From contig JALJCO010001417.1 in NCBI GenBank assembly GCA_023101725.1, positions 29,912-93,911 on the forward strand: a stretch of DNA of 64,000 nt, given 5' to 3'. This document shows positions 44,709-58,300 of the stretch, piece after piece. Each line of letters opens with the position of its first letter. Within the stretch, counting starts at the first letter, position 1. The notes under the pieces were generated by a model. The model made no database searches. It saw only the letters and a list, made by a program, of their open reading frames with translations, and was not told the origin of the DNA. The position numbers were made by a program, and so were the translations under genes. Source of the DNA: Atherinomorus stipes. Lineage: Eukaryota; Chordata; Actinopteri; Atheriniformes; Atherinidae.

Positions 44709-46238
44709 TAGGGATGGTGAAAACGAAGCTTCATGAGATAATGAGACATTTTGACACAGCTGCCAAGAGACCGACGCAAAGTCTTGAGATTTGAGACAGT
44801 AAGCATGAGCTCCATCTGCTGGCTGTGGATGTGTACTGCAGCTGAGGGAAGCGCTGTCTGAAGCTGTTTTGTCTCTAACATGGTGTATAATAAAAGATAG
44901 GTTGTCAACCTTCTGTGTTTCCTTTTGTGGTTAATATCTTGGAATTATCCTCTGTGATTAAGTATTTTTCAATAAATTCCCAAGCGATTGGAACCCATTT
45001 TAAGGAGAGGGAACCAACTGCAGTCACGATACATTGCCATATATCCAATCCACGCCGGAAGTCAAAATCGGAAGTTAGTTCTACATGTAAGTTACTAAAA
45101 TCTAACCCTAACCCTTCTCCAAACCATAACCACCCGGCTACACCATACACATCTTTTTGCAAGCCGTAGATAGTTAAAGCAGAGCTAAGAGTATCTAACT
45201 TCCGCTGGGGGCTCCCCCTAGTGGCGTCCTTTCACTGTCGTGTTCAACCCCCTTACACCCCCACAGCACACAGACGGCTTCTCTACCTGTCTGTCCTCTA
45301 TTTTGTCGCTGGATATTTTCTAGCGTTTACTAGCTTGTTGATGCTACTTTGCTGCGTTGGTAGCAGCACCTCGTCTCCCTCTGCTCAAAGCAAAGTCCTG
45401 TATTTTTCTGAAACGGGACGTTTTACCCGCGATTTGCGGGTAAATATGCCGTTGATTATATTTTTCACTGGTGTTGGCGAGTAGCAGGTAAGAATACGAA
45501 CTTTTATTTACTTTTTGCGGACGTGACAAGTGATTATTGAGCCTGAAGCAGTGATGCTTCACCCGGCGTCCAGGCAGTGCAAGCTACGTGAATCACTCTG
45601 GTCCAGCAAAGAGTTGGTTATGAGAGCCAGGAGCCGTGTTTAGGTGGTGTGAAGCTAAAGAAATGTTTTCTTCGAATTAGCGCTGGTAGTCTGGTTCAAA
45701 TCAGAGCTGGAAGCAGCTCGGTAGATAGGGGACCTGAGTACCGTACAGAGGTTTCTGTTGTCGCAAGTTCTGCTCGGGTCGGCGCAGGCAAAGTTGTTTT
45801 TAGCTGCTAGCAGGCCAGAGGCCTCGGTGGGAGGGGGGGAAACATTGAATCGCTCCGTAAACACTTTGTTTAGCCCCACGGGGATTCCGAAAAGCATTTA
45901 TTGAGGTAAAAAAGTTACTGAGTTTCCCCTTTAAAACACAGCTAAGAGTATTTAACTTCCGCTGGAGACTTCCTGTATGGACTGGATGTATGGCGGCGCC
46001 CTTATCGTTAATTGTAACTGCAGTTAGCTACTCTAGGTATTAAGCACTGACAGATTAATAAACCCAGTCTCTTCAAGATTTCGGCTCGACCCTCGCGGAT
46101 GACGTACCGAGGCCTCGGTTAGTGTGATCACGTGGCTTTCGGCATGCTGAGACTTCCACCAAAACAGCTGTAGCAAGACTTCCGGTTTCATAAGATCGAA
46201 GCGAAGTTGAGCAGACGGGCTTGAGCATAACATCCCTA
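44709..46238. mobile_element. hAT-type element with perfect 8-bp duplication CTGGTTAG
   Basis: CTGGTTAG lies at 44701-44708 and 46239-46246, exactly outside inverted ends TAGGGATG and CATCCCTA. Subterminal GAAGCTTCAT and ATCGAAGCGAAG text is also loosely inverted. Length 1530 bp, no transposase. A separate TTAA-bounded unit (about 45178-45930) appears to be nested inside. Confidence 0.85.
45178..45930. mobile_element. Probable TTAA element nested in the hAT element
   Basis: TTAA at 45174-45177 and 45931-45934. The right end inward reads AGGGGAAACTCAGTAAC, typical of fish TTAA MITEs; the left end AGCAGAGCTAAGAG is a poor inverse. A 25-bp text, GCTAAGAGTATCTAACTTCC plus GCTGG, at 45184-45208 recurs directly at 45941-45965 just outside the unit (24 of 25). 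The exact boundary is therefore unclear. Confidence 0.4.
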
Positions 46239-46246
46239 CTGGTTAG

Positions 46247-47473
46247 TTTTGGACTTGGGATAGCTAGGTCTTGTTTTGGTTACTTTAAAGCTTATTGGTG
46301 CTGCTCATTCTCCTTTTGGTTCTTAGAATTCGTAGCTTAGGTTTGTCTTGGTGCCCCCCCTTTGGCCCTTTAGGCTTTGTCTGTCTTTTGTTTTTGTTCC
46401 TTTGAGGAGCACTACTAACCCCATCTCCTTTTTCAGTTCCAGGTTTTGTGTTTATGCCTTTATTACCTCCTGAACAACAAAACCATCTTACTCCATCATT
46501 CCACCTGAAACCAGTCTTTTTGTCACATCTCTAAACCCTAGCAGAGGGACGTAACATCAAGAAAAATTATGAAAATACTTTTTTTTTTTTTTTTAATGCT
46601 TTTGGGAAGTTTATTACAATCCTGTGACTACCGAACACAGTTATGCTCCCTGGATGTGTTAACATCCAGTTATGTTTGTAAGCAAGACAGCTGTCTGAAG
46701 ATACTGATTGTATCACAGGGCTCAGGAGTTTTTTCCATCACCATGATGTGACCTCTTTTCTAAAGGCTGCATGAACCCCAGTCGTGTATCTTGCCCCAAA
46801 AAATAACTCAATATAAATTTCCTTCTTCCCAGCAGCTGTGAGCACAACCTTTAACTCACTGACTTTGATATTTCACTCGAGGCTAAACATTTTTTCAATA
46901 CCCATTTTATTTCCATCACATCTTCAGACTGATCTTATACAAAAGGTGAATCAAAGGCTCTCAAATAAAAGGACTGCCTTTGTTTACCTGAATACCATAT
47001 TTTCTTTGAGCAGTTTGTAGTTAAAAGTAGTCTCTTTGTATGTATCCAAAATCAATTTGCTCTTGTCACATCTGAGTGCACGATTGCTGTCAATAAAACA
47101 GGAATTTCAAAACTGCGGCAAGACGTTTTTATCTTTTGATCTCTCACAAAGTCACTTGTAAATACTTTTTTCATTAGATCCATGACAGCTGAAAATACGA
47201 GCTCTATATTTTGTGCACCTTTTAAAAAAAAAAAAAAAAATCATAGATCAAGAACTGGGTAAAAATGCATGTTAATTTTCATGGACATGCCTTACAGCTC
47301 GTTTGTCAGGAGAAAAAGTCAACAAGAGAAGAGATCAGGACAATGAGAGTGGTTTAAATGAAGGCAGGAAGAGTAAAAAGCACTGGATCACCACAATGTG
47401 AATGTTCAGCTCAGAGGTATGAAGGAGTAGCATCAGGAGGACATTCATGTATGTCACTGAGCAGAGAAATGAT
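46247..47473. other. No gene seen downstream of lactbl1
   Basis: AT-rich sequence with a T run near 46580 and an A run near 47224. It would hold any extended lactbl1 3' UTR beyond 47474. Confidence 0.5.
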
Positions 47474-47479
47474 TTTATT
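47474..47479 (-). promoter_or_regulatory. lactbl1: Candidate poly(A) signal for lactbl1
   Basis: AATAAA on the minus strand, about 155 nt after the lactbl1 stop codon, a usual distance for a short 3' UTR. Confidence 0.45.
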
Positions 47480-47633
47480 TTCTGTAAATGTTTCCTCTGT
47501 CCAGTTGAAAACACTTCAGTCTGTTATCAAAGTTGTTCCAACCTTTCAGCATTCACTGCTTCCTTTTTGCTTTCAGTTTCTAACAGAATTAAAAGTTGTA
47601 CCATTTGTCTTTAGGTAACAGCTTAGCTGCAGC

Positions 47634-48612
47634 TCAGCTAGAGAAAGTAGGTCTGCGGGCTATTCTTACCACATTGTATGTGTTAAGTCCTGGTGCATCA
47701 AAGCCAGTGGACAAACCCTGCTTGTTGAATACGTAGAAGTTAAATAATTGGCCATCTTGGGCTTCCAGGGACACTGAGGCTGTACCCACTCGCAAAACAC
47801 AAGGGTATTCTTTTTCAAACACTACTCTAAATACTCGTTCAACCAGGTAGTTAAGCTTTATTGTCCTGTACTTCTCTGGGATCAGCTCTTCAATCTGAGG
47901 GCCAAACTGCTGCATGATCAGAACTCCATCTGGCCCCGCTTTGATCTCATAGAAGGTGATGTTGCCGTATGTGAAAAAGCCGATGTAAGGATCTGGACTC
48001 GGAGGAGCAGCAAGAACCTTTTTGGCTTCTCTGAAGGCTTTCTCTAAAGCTGGAACAATGTAGCTATATGCCTTTGTGACCACATCCTGTTTCTGAGACC
48101 TGCTGCCTGCCATGAGTACCACTAGGCCAAGCTTAAGTCTGGGAATCAGGGAGAACGTTGCCGAGTAGCCATCCAGATCGCCATCTTTTCGCACCATCTC
48201 GTAGCCCATCAGTTCATTCACCTCCCACGGCGTCCCTGTACGGTTTGCAAAGTAGTCCTTATCGCATCTGAAGAGCGGAGTCAGCATGATCTTTAAGGAG
48301 TCTGGCTCAAGCAGTTTGCGGTGATATGCACCCAACAGCATCATGGCGAGCTTGGCCAAGTCTGCGGACGTAGAGAACATCTGACCGGAAGGCCGGTACC
48401 AGCCAAGGTCATAGAGCGGAGCTGGTTTCCCATTGGAGTACACCCCCACGGCCATCTGGCTTTGTAACCCCGGGGTCAGGTCAAAGCCTGTGTCTTCCAT
48501 CCCCAGCCGATCTAAAATGTTTTCCGTGACCCATCGCTGGTAATCAGTTCCAACCACTCGCTCCGCCATCACATGAGCGAGCAAAGAGAAGGCAAGATTA
48601 CTGTAGTGACAC
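47634..48612 (-). CDS. lactbl1: lactbl1 last coding exon with YxN and KDG motifs
   Basis: 979 nt including TGA at 47636-47634. The join reads GT-K-CHYSNLAFSLLAHVMAE, the YxN motif in a helix context. Later SGQMFSTSADLAKLAMMLLG is the well-conserved post-motif segment of class C-like proteins. KDGDLDGYSATFSLIP is the third motif on the edge strand. A C-terminal beta-rich extension of about 150 residues follows. Confidence 0.92.
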
Positions 48613-51600
48613 CTGAGTGGAGACAAAATAAGGAGATGAGAGATGTTTAGAAAAGTAGGAGAACTAAGCCACTGTACTTTGCATGTTAGATCACATCAAA
48701 TGTCTAGCTTATACAGTAAAGTCAAATGAGCTGTCAGAACAAGTTGCATCTAAGACTTCCCTCACATAGCTACAGCAGCTGAAGGTCATATTTTACAGCC
48801 AATGTAATGTCACAGCACAGTATGGTCGGCACAGTCAGTATGTCATTTTGTCACACAGTCATTTTATGAATGTGATAAGGAGGAAGCACTGCTATTCTAA
48901 AATGCCAGTCATATAATGAATAATATTTGAATAATCTAGCAACCATTTGTGCATGCATGAGTCTTACTTGGTGCCTGGATCTGCAACTAGAACATCATCT
49001 TGAAGCAGATTAATTGCAGATTGTGTTTTTCCTTTCCAGAGTAGATTTGTGGCCCGGAGCCTCCTAGGCAGACCTGGATTAACCAACAGTGACACAAAGT
49101 TTGATAAATATGAATACATTGTAAATATGAGTGGCAACCCCCCAAACAATTTGTCAGTCATCTCCCTTTGTTCACCATGCTTCTTCTTTTACTTGTAATT
49201 TCAGAGCAGTGTTTATAACACTCTCTGATAAGCGCACTTCACTGGTTTGTGACAAATTCAGTTCTCTGAACACGATAATTATGTTCAGCCCTAAAACCTT
49301 GATCACAAACTCAGATATGAGGAGAATATTTGAAGCTCTATTATTCTCCCTTCTTCAGATGGTTTTCCTCATTCTTTCATTTCACACCAACTGAAGCATT
49401 AAAGCCTGAAAGGTGCAACAGATAAACACAAGTTTTTTTTAAATAACAAATTTTAATGATCAAGCACATTTTTTCATTTGCTTTTTGCTCATCTTGAGAC
49501 TTGTTTTTACTTTGCACATTTCTACTCTTTGTATTGTTAGATTTGATGTCTTTTAATCAACTGTTTATGTTCAACACACACAGGATACAAAATACAAAAT
49601 CTACACATTTTTCCATTTGAAGTCCTACTTTTACATGTTATCCGATTAGGGCAGTATATTTATATAATACTAACAGTCAAAGACATAGGCTGACGTAGAG
49701 TTTATAATGCTGTTCAATCATTAAATTAGAGCTCAGAATTTTGTCTTATATTACAGTAGTTTGCTCTAAGAGGAAGGTAAAATACAGGCTGTCTGCAGTT
49801 TCATGTTCTAAGTTATTCATCTTGATCTGCTGGATTTATATACCTGAAAGTTGGCTAGCCATTCTGCGCAGGGTGACTGAGGAGGAACGAATCTGAACCT
49901 CCCCACTGTCAAGAAATATCAGGCCATCTGTCACATATTTCAGCTCAGAGTCTCGTGTCTTCCCCAAAGGGTTTTTTATGGTGAAATTCTCCACATATTT
50001 TTCCAAGGGGTCATCTAAGGAGCCGATCTTCCCATCCTCCCACAGTCTGTATAGCATCAGTGTTGGGAAAATCTTGGATAAGCTGGCAATTCTGAAAGAC
50101 AGATAAGAGGACGCTGTGATTGGTTTTTACTCTGGTACAAAAGAAGACCAACTCTGTTTGCTTTATTCAGTTTTGTTCCATTAATGTATGTGTTTCTTTC
50201 TCCCTGTCTCTCTCTATCGATGTCTGGCAGGATAAAAAAAAAGTCAGAGTCAACTTGGCTGAACAAAAGTGAAAAGCAAATAAAGTTGAACCATATTAGA
50301 CCACATACAAAATGTAAAATCTTTGTTTCAGAAGAGGTCCAGTTATACAGCTTTCTTTCATTTTGAGTCATATAGACTGTATGTTTTGATCTGTGCATTT
50401 TGAAGTAATTGTGATTCATTTGATATTCCCCTGAGATAAATTTATCATTTCAAAGAGAATTGTTTATAGTGAGCCCATGACAAGATTGATTTTTTTTTAG
50501 AAAAGAAGAATAAGGATTGATCGCAAAAAGAATAAACTAGAATACAGCTTATATTTTTCTCTGTCCTCTGTGAAAACAAATACGTACGAATGCAAACACA
50601 GACCAGAAAAGGAAATTTTCTTTGACTTGAGTTGATTTTACTATTTCATACCATAAGATGAACCTATTTACATTTAATCTGAAAAATACATACATATTTA
50701 TTTAAAAATAGAAAAGCTAGATGTTCAAAGTCAGAAAATTTTCAATTTAATCCTCACAGTTAATGCAATGCTTTAAGTAAAGGTTTTCCAACGTGTATAT
50801 ATATAAGAACAAACATAAATGACATTAACACTGAATTCCTGCATGAAACACTTAACTGTGGGGGGAAAAATTAAATAGAGGACATCAGTCCTGTTAGGAA
50901 AAGCTGTAAATGTGCCAGAGCATGTGCACATTTTGCCTGAAGGTCCTCAATAAATCTTTAAAATTCCTACTTTTGGATGTTCTAAAGGCTTAATGTGTAC
51001 TATGTTTCCACACAGTGTTGGAAAATACTGTGAGGAGAGCCAGTTTTATTTCATTGTCATTTAATTGGTGCCCTGTGGACAGAGAGGATGGCCAATGCCC
51101 TCATTAAACTGTCCTAAAACTGTAATTTGGACATTAAACTGGTTTACAATAGAAACTGAACCATCCTTAAATTTGATAAGGACATCAAGTTAACTTCTAA
51201 TCGATTTTAGAAATGTTGGGAGGCTGCGTCAGGTTCGCTGTAGGACTGAGAGGTACAGACATTCATTCCTGCCAGCAGCCATCACTCTGAAAAAGAAAAC
51301 TGAGTGATTGATGATTATTGTATTGTTATTTTGTATATACTGTATATTGTTCAGAAACAAAAAAGGGAGCGACCCTATTACAATATGAATTTCCCTTCTG
51401 GTATAAATAAAGTATTTTTCACTTCAGAGAACGACTTCCGGACGGCTTCGAGGCAATTCTGGTCCACCATCTGGCGGCTCAGGAGGGGGAAGCAGTGCAC
51501 CATCAACACTGTGTACAGTGGGGATGGTGGGCTGCTGACCTCGACTCAGGACGTCGTGGGTCGGTGGAAGGAATACTTCGAAGACCTCCTCAATCCCACC

Positions 51601-54600
51601 AACACATCTTTTGAGGAGGAAGCAGAGTTTGGGGACTCAGGAGTGGACTCTTCTGTCACCGGGGCTGAGGTTGCCGAGGTAGTCAAAAAGCTCCTCGGTG
51701 GCCGGGCCCCTGGGGTGGATGAGATCCGCCAGGAGTTTCTTAAGGCTCTGGATGCTGTGGGGCTGTCTTGGCTGACACGCCTCTGCAGCATCATGTGGAC
51801 ATCGGGGGCAGTACCTCTGGACTGGCAGACTGGGGTGGTGGTCCCCCTTTTCAAAAAGGGGGAATGGAGGGTGTGTTCCAACTTCAGGGGGATCACACTT
51901 CTCAGCCTCCCTGGTAAAGTCTATTCAGGGGTCCTGGAGAGGAGGGTCCGTCAGATAGTCGATCCCCAGATTGAGGGGGTGTGGTTTTCGTCCTGGTCGT
52001 GGAACAGTGGACCAGCTCTACACCCTCTTCAGGATCCTGGAGGGGGCATGGGAGTTCGCCCAACCAGTCAACATGTGCTTTGTGGACTTGGAGAAGGCGT
52101 TCGATCGTGTCCCCCAGGGATTCCTGTAGGGGGTGCTCCGGGAGTATGGAGTGCCGGACCCCCTTGTTCGAACTGTCAGCTCCCTGTATAATCGGTGCCA
52201 GAGCTTGGTCCGCATTTCTGGCTGTAGGTTGAATCCATTCCCGGTGAGAGTTGGACTCCGCCAAGGCTGCCCTTTGTCTCCAATCCTGTCAATAACCTTT
52301 ATGCACAGGATTTCTAGGCGCAGCCGAGGTGTTGAGGGGATCCGGTTTGGTGGCCTCAGGATCGGGTCTCTGCTGTTCACAGATGATGTGGTTCTGTTGG
52401 CGTCGTCGGGCCATGATCTCCAACTCTTGCTGGAGCGATTTGCAGCCGAGTGTGAAGCGGCTGGGATGAAAATCAGCACCTCCAAATCTGAGACCATGGT
52501 CCTCGCCCGGAAAAGGGTGGAATGTCCTCCCCGGGTCGGGAGCAAGGTCTTGCCCCAGGTGGGGCTCTCCCTTAGAGATAGGGTGAGGAGCTCGGTCATC
52601 TGGGAGGGACTCAAAGTAGATCCGCTGCTCCTCCATATAGAGAGGAGCCAGATGAGGTGGCTCGGGCATCTGGTCAAGATGCCTCCTGAACACCTCCCTG
52701 GTGAGGTGATCCAGGCACGTGCCACTGGGACGAGGCCCCGGGGGAGACCCAGGACACGCTGGAGGGACTATGTCTCCCAGCTGCCCTGGGAACGCCCCGG
52801 GATCCCCCTGGATGAGCTGGAAGCTGTGGCCGGGGTGGGGGAAGTCTGGGCTTTCCTGCTTAGGCAGCTGCCCCCATGACCTGATCCCGGATAAGCGGCA
52901 GAAGACGGTACGGTATAGTACATTTCATTTTTGGCACATCTTTGTTGGAGCGGTTGATCATATCTGACCTAACTTTTTACAAAAAAGTAATACACTCTGA
53001 AAAATGTGAATAAATCTATCAACACTGCTGTACAATGTCCTCCATGACTACAAAGAAGGTCTGTAGAGTCTTTAAAAAATCTATCAGTATTTTGCCTGAA
53101 ACTTAAAACTTTGAACAAAATTTCCTCTTCACAACTTTGAGGTGGTACAATTTTCATCAGACTTTCTTGGCCTACATCAGCCCCCACATCCCAGTGAAAG
53201 AAAAAAAAAGCCAGTATCTCTTGACTTGCTGCATTGATTTCAAACTTATATTTTTCTAACTATGCACTCCTCCAAATCTCTTAATGAGGGCAATGGTTAT
53301 TATTATTTCCTTTGCTTTAAATCTTGAACAGTGTCTTAGTCTGTTTAAGCCTTCTGATATTTCCAAGGTGAGGCTTGATATGGGGGTCACACTGAGGTGG
53401 TTAGCACTCTTGCTCCACAACAAGTGGTTCCTGGTTTGAACCTGCATTTCTCTCTTGGTACCCCAACTTCCTTTCATAATAATGGATTAGATTTATATCC
53501 CACTTTTCAAGGCACTTAAAGTGCTCACAGTAGGTCCATTATTCATTCACTCCTCATTCATATGATGGTATGGTGATGGTAAGCTACGTATGAAGCCACA
53601 GCTGCCCTGGGGCAAGCTGATGGAAGCGTGGAAGCCATTTTGTGCCTACGGCCCCTCCGACCACTGCCGGAACATTCACACACATTCATACAAGGCACGG
53701 GGGGGGGAAAATGTCTTGCCCAAGGACACAACAACAGATGGCTGGAGGATCCGGATTCAAACCGCCGATCCTCCAATCATAGGCCAACTTGCTCTACCAC
53801 CTGAGCCACTGCCACCTCATAGTCTTAGAAATGCATGTTAAAGTAACTGGTGATTTTACAGATGTGCTTGATGGTTTACATACCCTCCTATTAAAGACAA
53901 AAAAATCATCTGTCAGTTGAATACAGTAAGGTGAAATGGACCAAAGTACAGTAATAATAAATAAAGAAAATTATAAAAGTCATAACTTTGATTTTGAATT
54001 GTGGTTCAACATAAATATAAAAAACAAACAAACAAAAATTAAAACAAGTATGCAAGCATGATGGTGCTCCTGAGCTAAAATTTTTGTTGAGCAACACTTT
54101 GAGGCGGTCACTGCAATCAAGCATTTTCTGTAACGTTAAATAAGACTTCTACGCCTGTTGACAGGTATTTTGGTCCTCTGTTCATGAGCAAGGTGCTTTA
54201 ATTTGTCTAAGACAGTTTTGTTTGTTTTTTATTATAATTTTTTAAGCAAAAATTCAAAATCAATAATTTGTTTTACTAAATTATAATTTGGTAAATTTTT
54301 ATTTATTAATACTTTTTTAAGTTTTTTATTATTTGAATTCCTACCGTATTGTGAATTTAGCCTTTTCTTAAATGGGAGGGAATGTAAACTTTCAAGCACA
54401 ACTGCATATTCACCCTTGGAATGAATGTGAGTGATCATTGGTCTGGCCCTGTGATGGAGTGGTGACCTGTCCAGGATATGCTCTGCCTCATGTTTGACAG
54501 CAGCTGACTTAGACTCCTGAAACTTTGAACTGGAAAAAAAGTGAGTATAGAAAAATGATAGATGCCTTATGCTTTATTTACCCTCTAGAACTCGATAAAT

Positions 54601-55302
54601 ATCAATGCAAGTCTCCTGGGGGAAAAGCTGGAAACTGGAAGCACTCCACACAGGCTTCCTATATAGATGCTTCTTTGGCTCATCCCCCACACTGACATCC
54701 CTGCAGACCAGGGATGCAAGAATTGGAATTTTGGGCGATATCCCATATGCCGATATCTTAAAACTCATGTGGGCAATAACCAATATCGATACCAATATTA
54801 AAGCTGAAAAAAATAGGTAGTCATAGCAGTTTTGTTATCCATTTCCGATGCCTTGAAAAATAGGGGTGGGAAAAAATGTCGATACACTGAAATATCGTGA
54901 CATTTTCATGTGCCAATATCGAATCGATATTTAAAAATGCGGTATCGATCTATTTTACCTACAAAATCTTGCGAGATTTCATCGTTCTGTTACAAAATCT
55001 CATGATATTTTGTGAATTCTTGCAAGATTTCGTTAGTAAAATAGATCAATACTGTGTTTTTGAATGTCAATATGATATCAGCATGAAAATATTGCAAACG
55101 TTTTGTGAATTCTCACGAGATTTTGTAACAGAATGATGAAATATCACAAGATTTCATTGGTAAAATAGATCGATGCCGCGTTTTTAAATGTCAATATAAT
55201 ATCAGCATAATAGATATCGCAATATTTCAGTGTATCAGTATTTATTCCCACCCCTAGTCTTTAGAAGTTTTAAAGTCTGTAAAAAAGAATTTTTTGAATA
55301 AG

Positions 55303-55333
<31 letters not shown>

Positions 55334-58300
55334 AGGAACAGCAGGCTGATCGGTTAAATATCGGTGGTGTGGCCAATGTCCGATACTCAGTTTTAGGCCG
55401 ATACCAATAGGAGATCGATTATATCGTGCATACCTACTGCAAACCAAAATGCTTTACCTCGCCTTTTAAAATGAATTGATCAGACATTGAAGAGTTACCT
55501 GATCACAATGAAGTATACAACCCCAAATCAGAGAAAGCTAGAATTCATGGATTACGATGAATGAATAAGTAAGTAAATAAATAAATAATTAAACAAAACA
55601 AAATTGGAAAAAAAAATTGTTTAATTTATTTTGAATTTATTTAATCGCATGAATGCAAGATAATTAACTTTTTTTTTTGTCAATTTTGTATAATTTTGTT
55701 AATATACAGTGCATCCACTTTGGCACTTCAGGCCTACAATACATCTACTACTGAAATTGGGACTGAAAAGCTTTTTCCTTTCTCTAATGTTGCTGTTCAT
55801 TTTTGCAGCCCCCCAAGACATTTTAACTTAAGGATAAAAGCAATTATGCAAATGTGGTATTACATTATTGCATTTCTCCTGCAAACATTTAAAGTGTGCA
55901 TTTGGGGAGAGTAGTCATTGAATTTTCATTTAAAAATTCTCCACACATTCTCTTAATGTGTGTAAGTCCAATTACATCTACAAAGACAATGTACAGTAGA
56001 TGGACCCTCCCAGCCTACCTCAGAGCTTCCCAATCTGTGGAATATTTTAAAAACTTTTAAAAACTTTTTTATTCATAAAGGCCTATAGATAATGTTTCAT
56101 TGGGAACTTGATGTGTGTTATTATTATTACAACATCAGATTATTGATAAATGATGGCGTTTGACCAGCTGTCTGACAGAAAGCTCATGGTTGTCCTGCTT
56201 AGAAATGTCCCCTTGCCCTTTTCACTTTGCATTTCTGCAAATTCATTTCAGTATCGCTTTGAAGGAAGACTACTTTAGAAATTTTATAGATTTTTTTTTC
56301 CATACATTTGTTTACTAACTGGAAATCCAATTTTTCCATCTTGAACATTCAGCCTTTCAGTCTGCTTTTGTATACATTTGTGATTACAATCTGCTGAGTT
56401 TATCCATTTAAAATAACATTTATTCATTTGTTTGTCTATTTAGTTATCTACATTGCTAGCCCTAAATTACCCTCTTCCCACCTTAAGCGGAATGTGTTGC
56501 AGGCCTGACATGGGAAAATTTGAGGTGAAATGCAGAATGTTGTGGGTTTAAAAAAATCAATGAGACTATAGACCCCTTAAAAGTTTACAAACACGGTGAC
56601 GTTTTTTGGTGGGTGGGGCTTAGCCTGGAGGCAAAAGCAGCTCTAGTCGCTATGTGAACAAGTGGCACCTACAGTAGCAGGTTATGGTGGGTTTTTCGTA
56701 AATGGAGAGTTTTACCAAACATCATGATCTGTCTTTCCCTCGTTAAGCATTAAAAAATTTTGGGCTAACCAAGCCTTGACGTCACTTAGACAGCTAAGTA
56801 GGGGCGTGGATCCTGGAATGTTTTTAAGGATTCTTTATCATTGTGAGATAGGCCACAATGGAAAGGCTGTTGATGAGGCGTGAGTGCCCCCTTGTGGCAG
56901 AGGTATGAAGCAGTGGGACTGTGCACATGATGTCAGGATGCAGAAATTAAACTTATGAGCAGCAGTAAACTGCTTGGCGGAGGTCTGCGCGCTCTGAGTG
57001 CTTTTCTAGTTTAAACTGCAAATGTGAGCATTAATGATGATCACCTCTGTTCAGTCTTTTTATCTTATTGCATTGAACCATAATGTTTTTTTTTTTTCTG
57101 ATGACTAGTGTCCGCTGGTGTCCTGAAGAACTTTAATTTACTGCCACAAAAGTTGTTCCTCCTATTTTGGCACCCAAACATACAACAAGACAACATTTTA
57201 AAGTCGTAATAACACTTGAGAAAGCTTGTTTCTACAGTCTTTCCTGCGCACTTTTCTCTGTTTTTGCCTGCAGCTACAGCCGTGACATCACTGTGATGTA
57301 GGCCCTGAAGGGATCCATACATTCAAGTGCAATGAAATAAAAGTGACAGTAACTGTAAAGATCAGTGTTAATATTTTATTTTTAAATGTGTTTTCTATAC
57401 TGTTCTTACTTCTACAGATTTGATGTTGCACATGCTAAAGTAGAAGTGACTGACTCAATAACAGCTATGTACTGGGTTGCTAGTCTATGAAATGAAAGTT
57501 CAAATCTGTTAGTGAGAACACTGAGGTAATGTGGTTGTCTGTACAGCACCAACCTGTAAATCGTGTACTCGTTTGGTGGTCCTGAGAGAGGATCACTTGC
57601 ATTCCTCTTTCCAAAGTTGCCAGTCCACAAAACAGTGTCATTTAGGATTACAAGGGCAGACAAAGCAGGAAGGCTGATGGGGTTGATGCTCTGCCTAAGC
57701 AAAACGTCTACCTGTAAAAAAAGAAAAAGAGGAAGATCAGCTCTGAAATATTTGTACTTTAAATGACGGAACAGAGTCAAAACATTATGGGGAATCCATT
57801 TATTGTAAACTACAGGATAAGGAAACACCATGTTCCCTGGGGTTCAGAGGAGATGGACTATCCAGCATTTTACCAGTTCTCAGTTAAAGGCCCTGCACCT
57901 CTGTCAATATAGGGGTTCACAATTACTATACTGGTTCATATTTTGCACATCTGAAAAGGTGCCATAAGTTATTTGCAGGTTTTTAAGCAACTCTTTTTAG
58001 GTAAGGTCTTTTAGCAAGAAAACGCAAAACCACATACTGGATCTGTTGCATCAGCATGACTTCTTAGTAAAAGAGAATGGGTGCTAAATTAGCTTGGATG
58101 AAATCTCAATCTTTCTAGATGAAGACATCATGAAATTCAAAATAGGAAAGAAGACCCAGGACTTCTGAGAAACTAAGATCCTATATTGGGCAAAAAAGCA
58201 GCTTCACTCTTCTTGCAGAGGAGCAACAACTTCTTCTCGGTTACTGGACATTTATTGCCTGTTGTTACTGCTAGAGGAGGGGGATGCAACACAGTTGCAA

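Larger units (their letters stand above)
50092..57553 (-). other. lactbl1: lactbl1 large intron
   Basis: 7.5-kb phase-2 intron. It contains a LINE 3' remnant, a Rex3-like LINE, a tRNA-derived SINE, nested hAT/MITE elements and one fish dispersed repeat. No extra lactbl1 exon is needed because the flanking coding sequence joins directly in frame. Confidence 0.85.
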
